Source: CAZDVK01 sp964508915
Lineage (GTDB): Bacteria; Pseudomonadota; Alphaproteobacteria; Paracaedibacterales; CAIULA01
DNA: 36,344 bases
Assembly: GCA_964508915.1 (NCBI GenBank)
Contig: CAZDVK010000016.1
Span: forward strand, 1 to 36,344
Reading direction: 5' to 3'
Shown piece by piece: positions 24,343-31,869 of this stretch (the first letter of the stretch is position 1; every line of letters begins with the position of its first letter). The notes below the pieces were generated by a model. It did not search any database and was not told where the DNA came from. It was given only the letters and a program-made list of their open reading frames with translations. Made by a program: the position numbers and the translations under genes.

Positions 24343-25680
24343 TTAAGCCTCCAAAGCTATTCTTTCTGGTTGCTGAACCAAAACACCTTTACCCAAATGA
24401 AGTATTTTGGTTTCAGGGTAATCTTCAGCTTTCAAAATACGCCAACAATCAATAACAGTTTTTCCTTTTAATAAATTCGCCGGAATAGTTTTAAATTCTG
24501 GCCACGCTGTCATTAAAACAAGGGTTGAACACTTTTCTAAGCAAGACTCTAAAGAATCGGCATATGCAACTGTATCTACCAAAACAGATTTGGCAGCTGG
24601 CATAGCCATGGGGTCAAACACAACAACATTGCGTTTTGCTTGAGTTAATAATACAGCTAAAGATATACCTTGAGATTCTTCAATAACGGGCGTTCCTGGT
24701 TTATAAGATAATCCCAAAATACCCACAGAACCTGCCTGAGGCGCATGTTGGTTAATAATTTTTAAAACACGATCCCGCTGAGCCTTGTTAATAATATCGG
24801 TAGATTCTGCTAAATCACTATGGGCACCTAAGTCTTTAGCCAATTTTGAAAAAGCGACATTATCCCGCGGGAAACAAGGGCCACCATAAGCTACGCCACC
24901 TTTCAAGTACTTATGGCCAATACGGGAATCACAGCCCACTGCTTGGGTAACTACATCAACATCGGCACCATCTAAATAATCACAAACCTCAGACAGCATG
25001 TTAGCGTAAGAAATTTTTGTGGTAACGTACGTATTAATAGAAATTTTTGTAATTTCCGCGTTCACACAATTCATGCGTTCGACGCGGGGTTTATTATCAC
25101 ATGCCTTCAGGTATATGGATTCTAATAAGGCACCTGCTTTTTCGTCACTTTCGCCAATTAGGAAAAAGTCAGGGTTTAACATATCACGCACCACAGAACC
25201 TAACGCGATAAATTCTGGGCTATAGCACAAACCTAGATGAGGTCCTACTTTTTTACCAGCTGCCTGTTCTAAGGCCTGGCGTATTTCACCATTCGTAGAG
25301 CCTGGCATGACTGTGCTAGTTACAACAACCAGATGATATGTGTCTTTTTTCTTTAAAGCAGCGCCTATATCTTTTAAGGCCTCAATCACATATTTATTTG
25401 TAAATGTCCCATCACTGCCACTGGGGGTGGGGACGATTACAAAGGTAACGGATGAATTTAAAATAGCTTCTTCTGTATCTAACGTTGCCCGCAAACGTCC
25501 TTGGCTTTTAGTAATATATTCCTGGAGCTGAGGTTCATCAACAGGGGCACGACCTTCATTAATAGCAACCACAAACGCAGGGTTCCGATCAACCCCAATG
25601 ACGTTAAACCCTTTGCTACCATAAACAGCAGCCATAGGAGAACCCAGTTTTCCAAGACCAATAATTGAAACAGTTTCCAT
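24343..25680 (-). CDS. nucleotide-sugar dehydrogenase (UDP-glucose/GDP-mannose dehydrogenase family)
   Basis: The product is 445 aa. It has an N-terminal NAD site (VSIIGLGKLGSPMA), an SSVTFVIVPTPSG strand end, the central helix, and the catalytic cysteine motif YGGPCFPRDN (Cys near residue 270). The C-terminal domain begins with VGILGLSYKPGTPVIEES. The family oxidises the C6 hydroxyl of a nucleotide sugar to a carboxylate in two NAD-dependent steps. UDP-glucose, GDP-mannose and UDP-N-acetyl sugars are all possible; the motifs do not decide, though manC next door makes GDP-mannose a candidate. It ends 4 bases before manC. Its own start follows the previous gene by 8 bases. Confidence 0.88.
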   Translation of the reverse strand: METVSIIGLGKLGSPMAAVYGSKGFNVIGVDRNPAFVVAINEGRAPVDEPQLQEYITKSQGRLRATLDTEEAILNSSVTFVIVPTPSGSDGTFTNKYVIEALKDIGAALKKKDTYHLVVVTSTVMPGSTNGEIRQALEQAAGKKVGPHLGLCYSPEFIALGSVVRDMLNPDFFLIGESDEKAGALLESIYLKACDNKPRVERMNCVNAEITKISINTYVTTKISYANMLSEVCDYLDGADVDVVTQAVGCDSRIGHKYLKGGVAYGGPCFPRDNVAFSKLAKDLGAHSDLAESTDIINKAQRDRVLKIINQHAPQAGSVGILGLSYKPGTPVIEESQGISLAVLLTQAKRNVVVFDPMAMPAAKSVLVDTVAYADSLESCLEKCSTLVLMTAWPEFKTIPANLLKGKTVIDCWRILKAEDYPETKILHLGKGVLVQQPERIALEA

Positions 25681-25688
25681 TTTACCCT

Positions 25689-26513
25689 CTACTTAAACAA
25701 AACATGTAAGGCACGACGCACAACAGATTTTAAACGCCTTTTTATATATTTCAAGCTCAGTGAAGGCTTTAATTTGCCATCCATCAACACAAAATCTGCA
25801 TCGTAATTTGTGTAAAGATTTTTCCGCCCACCGGCTAATACTAAATTACGTTGCCCCTGCTGCATATTAAATACGTATTTTTCATCCCGATTTCCAGTAT
25901 TAATTCCACCAATATGTGCATAATCATGATTTTGGTGAACAGCAACCACGTCATGGGTTGCATCAACCAGGTACGCTCCTAGGCGCTTGGCTTCATACAT
26001 GAGCCAGTTATCCCAATAGCCCCGGCCAATAAAAAATGGTGGAATTTCTTTATATAAATTCTTGGGAAATAAAAAAAAATCGCTACCAGCAGCTGGATAC
26101 ATATCTATTTTTTCAAGGGCCTGTTTTTGGTAGTCTGTGCGGCCGTCTTCAATATCAATATTATACCGACTACTGACCATGAGGAATTTGTCACAATTTT
26201 GACGCACACGGTCAAAAGCTTCTATAAAGTCATCGAACAATAAAATATCTGTATTTACAAAACAAATATAATCATTAGAAGCACAGGCTTTTGCCTTAGC
26301 AAAAATATCAGAAATGAGGGGCGGAATCGAATTTTCTAAATCTGGAATATGCTTTAAGTTAAATTCTTGGCAAAGTTCTGCACATCCAGCGTCATTACCC
26401 AAAATAATGACTTCAGGGGTAGGCGTTAATTTTAACCAACTTTCAATAGCGTTACGTTGTATAACACCATTGTGGCCTTCAAAGGCTTTAGGGGTTGTGA
26501 AAAGCGTTAACAT
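25689..26513 (-). CDS. putative GT-A fold glycosyltransferase
   Basis: The product is 274 aa. It begins MLTLFTTPKAFEGHNGVIQR and has NDYICFVNTDILLFDDF (about residues 79-95), a strand ending in a DxD-like Thr-Asp-Ile that would bind the metal and nucleotide sugar. A later FFIGRGYWDNWLMYEA stretch is typical of GT2-related galactosyltransferase-like proteins. There is no signal peptide or clear membrane helix, and a basic C-terminal tail (KYIKRRLKSVVRRAL) could hold it at the membrane. The ATG lies inside the end of the upstream transferase gene (7-base overlap). Donor and acceptor are unknown. Confidence 0.72.
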   Translation of the reverse strand: MLTLFTTPKAFEGHNGVIQRNAIESWLKLTPTPEVIILGNDAGCAELCQEFNLKHIPDLENSIPPLISDIFAKAKACASNDYICFVNTDILLFDDFIEAFDRVRQNCDKFLMVSSRYNIDIEDGRTDYQKQALEKIDMYPAAGSDFFLFPKNLYKEIPPFFIGRGYWDNWLMYEAKRLGAYLVDATHDVVAVHQNHDYAHIGGINTGNRDEKYVFNMQQGQRNLVLAGGRKNLYTNYDADFVLMDGKLKPSLSLKYIKRRLKSVVRRALHVLFK

Positions 26514-27637
26514 GAACTATTCCCACGTTCAACAAGTGTTAAATCAGCTAACCCCCAATTACCTGGACCATAAACTATGTATTCACCCTTTTTATTTTTT
26601 TGCTTCTGGTTTTTAAGTTCAGCCTGAAGAGCCCTATCATCCATATAAGGGATCCCTTTTTCTTTTAAGCGACCAAAAAGTAACTTTTCACCTTCAGGAG
26701 TCCATCCTGAGCCATGCTCTATATGGTAGATAGCGTGAGATGTTGGCAAATTATTCATTTTGATACCGTTATGATAGCATTGATAAACCAGAATAGAATC
26801 AATATGCCATGAATACTGGGGCCACTCTGGATACCCGTGCAATTTGAACCAATCTTCTTTGGACAAAAGGGTAAAATCGCCGCAGGCATTGGTATGAAGA
26901 CCTTTTCCAATAGCAATTTTTCCAAGATAAATCACATAGTTCCTAATTTTATAAACAAGTTCAGAAAAGGTCAGGTCCTGCTCTTTCATAAGTTTGTTAA
27001 TATTGCCTCGAATGAGGTTAATGGGAAAAAAGAAAAATCCTTTCAGAAAAAGAAAAATAGACATGAGGAAATTATGCAATCCACCAACAGTTTTTGTCTG
27101 CAAAGATGTTCCAATAACTGGGCTTGCCCGAATCACATGATTTTTTGCATAAACCAGAATTTCATCAAAACTCCACTCATCTTGAATTTTATCTTCTATA
27201 TCATATCGATCAACTCGATAAAGAGACCCAGAAACAAGTCTTTCTTTCATAAACGCCATAATTTCATCAGAAAACAAAATATCAATGTTGGTAGATAAAA
27301 TAAAATCACCCTGTGCACGGCGAATGCCAACGTTTTTGGCTATATATTGAAATAGTGGTAGTTTATCAGCATGGTCAAAAGTATCATGAACATTTTTAGG
27401 AACTTCAACGACCCGGTATGAAAAATAATCCGATTTTTCAGGCCATTTTAAAGCTTCATATAAATTGGGTCTATCTTCAGGGGGGTTCCAGTCCACCAAA
27501 ACAAGCTCTATAGGAAATTGAAATTTTTCCGCTTGTGCCACCAACCCATTGACAAAATGTTGTGTGCGCCATAAAGCATTTCCACCATGATTGTCATTAC
27601 GGGATGTGGCAACAATAGATAAGATTGGTTTCGTCAT
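26507..27637 (-). CDS. glycosyltransferase family 2-like protein
   Basis: The product is 376 aa. The N-terminus ILSIVATSRNDNHGG is a GT2-type opening. VELVLVDWNPP-like and GDFILSTNIDILFSDE segments (near residue 115) give the second strand and the metal-binding Asp. A hydrophobic, Phe-rich segment (about 190-212) suggests membrane contact in the middle of the protein, which is uncommon for simple GT2 enzymes. The later part has GDFTLLSKEDWFKLHGYPE and a His-rich HAIYHIEHGSGWTPEG stretch. The same NxDILF pattern appears in the next gene, so the two may act in sequence. The gap to nadE is 10 bases. Confidence 0.72.
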   Translation of the reverse strand: MTKPILSIVATSRNDNHGGNALWRTQHFVNGLVAQAEKFQFPIELVLVDWNPPEDRPNLYEALKWPEKSDYFSYRVVEVPKNVHDTFDHADKLPLFQYIAKNVGIRRAQGDFILSTNIDILFSDEIMAFMKERLVSGSLYRVDRYDIEDKIQDEWSFDEILVYAKNHVIRASPVIGTSLQTKTVGGLHNFLMSIFLFLKGFFFFPINLIRGNINKLMKEQDLTFSELVYKIRNYVIYLGKIAIGKGLHTNACGDFTLLSKEDWFKLHGYPEWPQYSWHIDSILVYQCYHNGIKMNNLPTSHAIYHIEHGSGWTPEGEKLLFGRLKEKGIPYMDDRALQAELKNQKQKNKKGEYIVYGPGNWGLADLTLVERGNSSC

Positions 27638-27647
27638 AGTAAACTCT

Positions 27648-29297
27648 TTAAGTATTCAAAACATACCCATTGGTAATGGGATAACGCCGCTCAAAAGAAA
27701 GGGCTTTTTGGGTTATTTTTGGCCCCGGTGGTGCTTGACGTCGTTTATATTCGGCACGATCTAGCAGAACAGAAACACGGGCAACCACGTCATGGGGGTG
27801 ACCAAGACGCACAATATCTTCCACTGAACAATCTTGCTCTATCAGGTGATACAAAATATCATCCAAAATCTCATAAGGGGGCAAACTATCTTGGTCTTTT
27901 TGGTCTGGCTTTAATTCGGCAGATGGGGGCTTTGTAATAACCCGTTCCGGCATAACCATTCCCTTTGGCCCTTTAAAACTTTCATGAAAATTCTTATTTC
28001 GCCAATGGGAAAGTGCAAAAACCTGCATTTTATACACGTCTTTTAAGGCGTTGTAACCACCACACATATCACCGTACAAAGTGGCATAACCAACTGCCAT
28101 TTCCGACTTGTTACCGGTCGATAAAACCATGAGGCCCAACTTATTACTAAGAGCCATTAAAATAACACCACGAGAGCGTGATTGAATATTTTCCTCTGTA
28201 ATATCCGCGGCCTTCCCCTGAAAGTGACTATCCAACATGCTTTGAAAGGCATTCATCGAAGGGGAAATGGGGATGGTAGAATAAGGAACCCCCAAAAATT
28301 TGGCAATGCTTTCAGCATCCTCTAAGCTTTCAGTAGATGTATAGGGGGATGGCATCATTACACAGTGCACCTTATCAGCCCCTAAAGCATCTACAGCAAT
28401 AGCTGCCGAAATAGCAGAGTCTATACCACCAGACAGACCCAATAATACGCCTTTAAAATTGTTTTTTTCCACGTAATCTTTTAAAGATACGACTAAGGCT
28501 TGGTATAACAAGCCTAAACTATCTTCTAAATCTGTTTGTGGCCCCTGAAAATGGATGATTCCATCTTTCTTTTCTAAAGTCAGCTGATAAGTTTTTTCTT
28601 CAAAAGCAGGTAAATTAGAAACCACGTCGCCTTGATGGTTCATTATGAAAGAGGCACCATCAAAAACCAAACTATCCTGGCACCCCACTAAATTAAGATA
28701 AATCAACGGAAGACCCGTTTCCTGAACGCGTTTTTGGGCGTAAATTTTCCGCCGTTCTTGCTTACTTGTATCAAAAGGGGATCCATTGATAACTAGCAAA
28801 CAGTCAGCCCCTTTTTGTTTTAACGCTAAAGCGGGTTCTTCATACCACATGTCCTCGCAAATCAAGACACCTAGAGAAATCCCCTTCAAAATGATAAGGT
28901 CTGGTGAATTACCACACTTAAAATGCCTTTTTTCATCAAAAACACCATAATTTGGAAGTTTTTGTTTTTGAACAATCTGTTGAAATTTGCCGTTACTAAT
29001 CAATAAAGCACAGTTATAAAGCTTACCGTCCACAACCCAGGGGGAACCTATTAAAATAGATGTTGGTTGATCTAGCGTGAGCGCGCAAATCTCAGAAATA
29101 GTTGTTTCAACACGCTCCATAAAATGTGGCTTCAAAACAAGATCCTCTAAAGGGTACCCTGTAACAGCACATTCGGGAAAAACAACTAAATCACTTTTTT
29201 GTGCACATGATTGTTCATAAAATTTTTTGATTTTATGAAAATTATGGGCTAAATGCCCCACACATGGGTTTAGCTGACAAAGCGATATAGAAAGCAT
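27648..29297 (-). CDS. nadE: glutamine-dependent NAD+ synthetase
   Basis: The product is 549 aa with two domains. The N-terminal nitrilase-type glutaminase has the triad Glu42 (VVFPECAVTGYP), Lys113 (KQKLPNYGVFDEKRHF) and Cys147 (GVLICEDMWY). The C-terminal synthetase has the PP-loop LLGLSGGIDSA near residue 290, then STGNKSEMAVGYATLYGD and a C-terminal KRRQAPPGPK. The enzyme amidates nicotinate adenine dinucleotide with glutamine-derived ammonia. It is full length with all catalytic residues. It sits inside the glycan operon, between the epimerase (15 bases) and a transferase (10 bases). It could supply NAD+ to the epimerases and dehydrogenase, but may be there by chance. Confidence 0.97.
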   Translation of the reverse strand: MLSISLCQLNPCVGHLAHNFHKIKKFYEQSCAQKSDLVVFPECAVTGYPLEDLVLKPHFMERVETTISEICALTLDQPTSILIGSPWVVDGKLYNCALLISNGKFQQIVQKQKLPNYGVFDEKRHFKCGNSPDLIILKGISLGVLICEDMWYEEPALALKQKGADCLLVINGSPFDTSKQERRKIYAQKRVQETGLPLIYLNLVGCQDSLVFDGASFIMNHQGDVVSNLPAFEEKTYQLTLEKKDGIIHFQGPQTDLEDSLGLLYQALVVSLKDYVEKNNFKGVLLGLSGGIDSAISAAIAVDALGADKVHCVMMPSPYTSTESLEDAESIAKFLGVPYSTIPISPSMNAFQSMLDSHFQGKAADITEENIQSRSRGVILMALSNKLGLMVLSTGNKSEMAVGYATLYGDMCGGYNALKDVYKMQVFALSHWRNKNFHESFKGPKGMVMPERVITKPPSAELKPDQKDQDSLPPYEILDDILYHLIEQDCSVEDIVRLGHPHDVVARVSVLLDRAEYKRRQAPPGPKITQKALSFERRYPITNGYVLNT

Positions 29298-29312
29298 TGG
29301 AATCGTAAAAAT

Positions 29313-30320
29313 CTACATATTCACAACGTTTTTCATGGAATCTCCATGAATCATTTGTTCATAAATCCAGTCATAGGTTTTTTTCATGCCCGTACGCAAA
29401 GCAATAGACGGTTCCCAGTTCAATTCTTTTTGAATCAAGGTATTATCGCTGTTACGGCCGCGCACGCCTTTTGGTGCATCTAGCTTATAGGTGCGCTTTA
29501 ACTTAACGCCGGCAATTTCTTCTACAATATCAACCAACTGATTAATGGAAACCAATTCTGAGCTACCCAAGTTGATAGGGTATTCAATAGAACTGTTCAT
29601 GATTTTCAAAGTGCCATCAATACAATCATCAATATACATGAAGCTGCGGGTTTGTTCACCGTCGCCCCAAATTTCAATTTCATTTGTTTTATTTAAAATG
29701 GCATGAATCACTTTACGGCAAATGGCAGCAGGGGCTTTTTCGCGCCCCCCATCATAGGTACCAAAAGGACCATACACATTGTGATACCGTGCAACACGTG
29801 TAATAAGACCAAAATCTTCCATAAAGTGGCGACACATACGTTCACTAAACAATTTTTCCCATCCATAACCATCCTCTGGCATAGCAGGGTAAGCATCTGA
29901 TTCTTTTAAAGCCGTTACATCGGTCACAGTTTGTTTATCTGCTGCGTAAGCGCAAGCAGACGATGAAAAGAAAAAGCGCTTGGCGCCAAATTCGCGGGCT
30001 GCCATTAACATATGCGTGTTAATCAAAACAGATAACATGCACAAAGCTTTGTTATGTTCAATAAAGCCCATGCCACCCATATCAGCAGCTAGGTTAAAAA
30101 TATAATCACCGTCTTTGCAGGTTTTGCGACAGGCCTCTTTGTCTTCCAAGTTCAGCTGAAGGTTTTCAACATCATTAAAAATTTGGTACCACATATCGAA
30201 AGGTTTTTTATCAACAGCCCGAAGGTTTGCGTAACCCTGGTTTTTCAATGCAGAAATCAGGGCACCACCAATGAAACCACCGGCTCCAGTTACAATAATT
30301 TTTGCATTCTTTTCGATCAT
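29313..30320 (-). CDS. GDP-mannose 3,5-epimerase-like NAD-dependent epimerase
   Basis: The product is 335 aa, an extended SDR with VTGAGGFIGGAL at the N-terminus. The family-specific stretches match plant GDP-mannose 3,5-epimerase closely: FNLAADMGGMGFI, SSSACAYA (holding the catalytic Cys), YGWEKL (Tyr and Lys), YHNVYGPFGT, GGREKAPAAICRK (catalytic Lys), and GVRGRNSDNTLI near the C-terminus. It would convert GDP-D-mannose to GDP-L-galactose and GDP-L-gulose. The ATG at 30320 has AGG 8 bases upstream (AGGTG); the longer start is GTG. It heads the operon and is preceded by a promoter. manC, whose product is its substrate, lies six genes downstream. Confidence 0.85.
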   Translation of the reverse strand: MIEKNAKIIVTGAGGFIGGALISALKNQGYANLRAVDKKPFDMWYQIFNDVENLQLNLEDKEACRKTCKDGDYIFNLAADMGGMGFIEHNKALCMLSVLINTHMLMAAREFGAKRFFFSSSACAYAADKQTVTDVTALKESDAYPAMPEDGYGWEKLFSERMCRHFMEDFGLITRVARYHNVYGPFGTYDGGREKAPAAICRKVIHAILNKTNEIEIWGDGEQTRSFMYIDDCIDGTLKIMNSSIEYPINLGSSELVSINQLVDIVEEIAGVKLKRTYKLDAPKGVRGRNSDNTLIQKELNWEPSIALRTGMKKTYDWIYEQMIHGDSMKNVVNM

Positions 30321-30355
30321 GAAAGGCACCTGCTGAATAAAAATATTACTTTAGA

Positions 30356-30384
30356 TTTATAGGCAAAAATGGTATCAGAAACAA
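30356..30384 (-). promoter_or_regulatory. promoter of the glycan operon
   Basis: On the minus strand TTGTTT (30384-30379) is followed after exactly 17 bases by TATAAA (30361-30356). Transcription would begin near 30349, about 30 bases before the epimerase ATG. All ten genes down to 18699 are on the same strand with gaps of 15 bases or less, so one promoter may serve them all. Confidence 0.6.
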
Positions 30385-31097
30385 CAAAATTATCTTTTTC
30401 TATTCTGTGTATGCTTAACCTTCAATCCCTTCTTCTTTATCGTGATGCCCACATATTGGTCATCAACAAGCCACCGGGTGTTGCTGTGCACCCAGGAATA
30501 GGGGGCGATAAACTGGACAACCTTCAAAAATATTTAGATCAGCTTCAGTTTGGGTTGCCCAAAAAGCCAGAGCTTGCCCATCGGTTAGATGCTGCTACTA
30601 GTGGCTGTTTAGTTTTGGGGCGTCATCCACAAGCCTTAAAAACTTTGGGGCGTTTGTTCCAAGAAAATAAGGTTACAAAAACTTACCTCGCTGTGGTGGT
30701 AGGCAAACCATCTGTTGCAGAAGGCGTGATGGATTTTCCCCTTGCCAAACAATCACCCCACAAACACCGATGGTGGATGAAGGTTGATCCCAATGGGCAG
30801 AAGGCCATTACCTATTTCAAAGTTTTGCAAAGTGACGGTGACTTTAGTTTGCTTGAATTATGCCCACAAACGGGCCGCACGCACCAGCTGCGTGTTCATT
30901 GCCAGGCCCTGGGGCACCCCATACTGGGTGATGGTATTTATGGAAATGATATGGCCAAAAAATTTCAAGGCTTGTTTTTACATGCGCGAAAAATTGAAAT
31001 TCCTTTTAACCTTAAAAAACCACCAGTTATTGTTGAAGCACCCGTTTCCGATTACATGAGACTGTTTTTGGAGAATGAGCTTAAAATGCCAGTTTAG
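30369..31097 (+). CDS. RluA-family RNA pseudouridine synthase
   Basis: The product is 242 aa. It has HILVINKPPGVAVHPG, the catalytic ELAHRLDAATSG (His-Arg-Leu-Asp with the nucleophilic Asp), VTKTYLAVVVG and LCPQTGRTHQLRVH, the standard RluA order. The enzyme isomerises a uridine in rRNA or tRNA. No S4 domain is present, so it resembles RluA rather than RluC/D; the target is undecided. The ATG at 30369 has AGG five bases upstream, while an ATG at 30411 begins nearer the conserved core but lacks a ribosome binding site. The first start overlaps the promoter of the divergent operon. It converges on plsY, with a 4-base overlap of the ends. Confidence 0.9.
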   Translation: MVSETTKLSFSILCMLNLQSLLLYRDAHILVINKPPGVAVHPGIGGDKLDNLQKYLDQLQFGLPKKPELAHRLDAATSGCLVLGRHPQALKTLGRLFQENKVTKTYLAVVVGKPSVAEGVMDFPLAKQSPHKHRWWMKVDPNGQKAITYFKVLQSDGDFSLLELCPQTGRTHQLRVHCQALGHPILGDGIYGNDMAKKFQGLFLHARKIEIPFNLKKPPVIVEAPVSDYMRLFLENELKMPV

Positions 31098-31699
31098 CCA
31101 GTTTTTCTTGATTTTTTCGCGCCATCTAAAATAAGACTTTCTGTGCCATTTAAAAGGTTTTGAATGTTTTTACGGTGTGTAAAACCAATAACTAAAAGCA
31201 CAAGCAACGCAAAGTCAAACAGGTCACCAAACCCTGCAAAGATAAGAACAATAAGGGGGCTGACGGCGAAACTAACCAAAGCGGATAAAGATGAAATTTT
31301 AAAAAACCGCGCAACAATTAGCCAAACAGCAATCATGGAAAAACCAACCCAAATGTTGAGGGCAAAATAGGCCCCTAACGCCGTTGCTACACCTTTGCCA
31401 CCTTTGAATTTTAACCAAACAGGAAAAATATGCCCTAATATGGCAAGTAACGCCAAGCTAATACACAAATCAGGGGCGTAAAATTTTGCCAAGAAAACGG
31501 GTAAAAATCCTTTCAGCCCATCACATAACAGGGTAACCGCTGCCAACCACTTATTGCCCGTACGTAAAACGTTTGTGGCACCTATGTTGCCAGAACCAAT
31601 GGTGCGAATATCACCCCCGCCAGCTAGGTGCGTCAAAATAAGACCAAAAGGGATGGACCCGCATAGGTAGGCAACTAAAATCCATAAAAAAATAACCAT
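31094..31699 (-). CDS. plsY: glycerol-3-phosphate acyltransferase PlsY
   Basis: The product is 201 aa, a polytopic inner-membrane protein that moves the acyl group from acyl-phosphate to glycerol-3-phosphate, the first step of phospholipid synthesis. The three family motifs are visible: CGSIPFGLIL, GSGNIGATNVLRTG (about residues 36-49) and KFKGGKGVATALGA (about residues 97-110). Length and topology (about five helices) are normal. It stands alone on the minus strand. Its stop overlaps the convergent pseudouridine synthase stop. Confidence 0.96.
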   Translation of the reverse strand: MVIFLWILVAYLCGSIPFGLILTHLAGGGDIRTIGSGNIGATNVLRTGNKWLAAVTLLCDGLKGFLPVFLAKFYAPDLCISLALLAILGHIFPVWLKFKGGKGVATALGAYFALNIWVGFSMIAVWLIVARFFKISSLSALVSFAVSPLIVLIFAGFGDLFDFALLVLLVIGFTHRKNIQNLLNGTESLILDGAKKSRKTG

Positions 31700-31743
31700 T
31701 TTTACCCTTAATTTTTTAATCAGTTCACAAACTTTACACTATG

Positions 31744-31766
31744 TAAGACCCGCCTTACAAGGGCGG
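31744..31766 (+). promoter_or_regulatory. overlapping alternative hairpins before the secreted paralogs
   Basis: GTAAG pairs with CTTAC, while CCGCCTT (31750-31756) pairs with AGGGCGG (31760-31766, one G-T). Both use the same CTT, so only one can form at a time. A T-rich stretch (ACTTTTTG, then TTTTGTTTTTTTTC) follows. This may be a terminator or a leader structure. The rest of the 170-base gap is very AT-rich and shows only weak promoter-like words. Confidence 0.35.
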
Positions 31767-31869
31767 CTGGACTTTTTGAAAAAATTTTGTTTTTTTTCAA
31801 ATATATATTGAATATTAATGAATTATTATTAACTAATAACGTGTGGGTTTTTTTAAAAAAGATGGTTAT

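Noticed and set aside
26837..27298. Open frame of 153 aa on plus inside a glycosyltransferase
   Set aside because: It is antisense to a gene with a clear operon position; Lys/Asn/Phe-rich with no motif.
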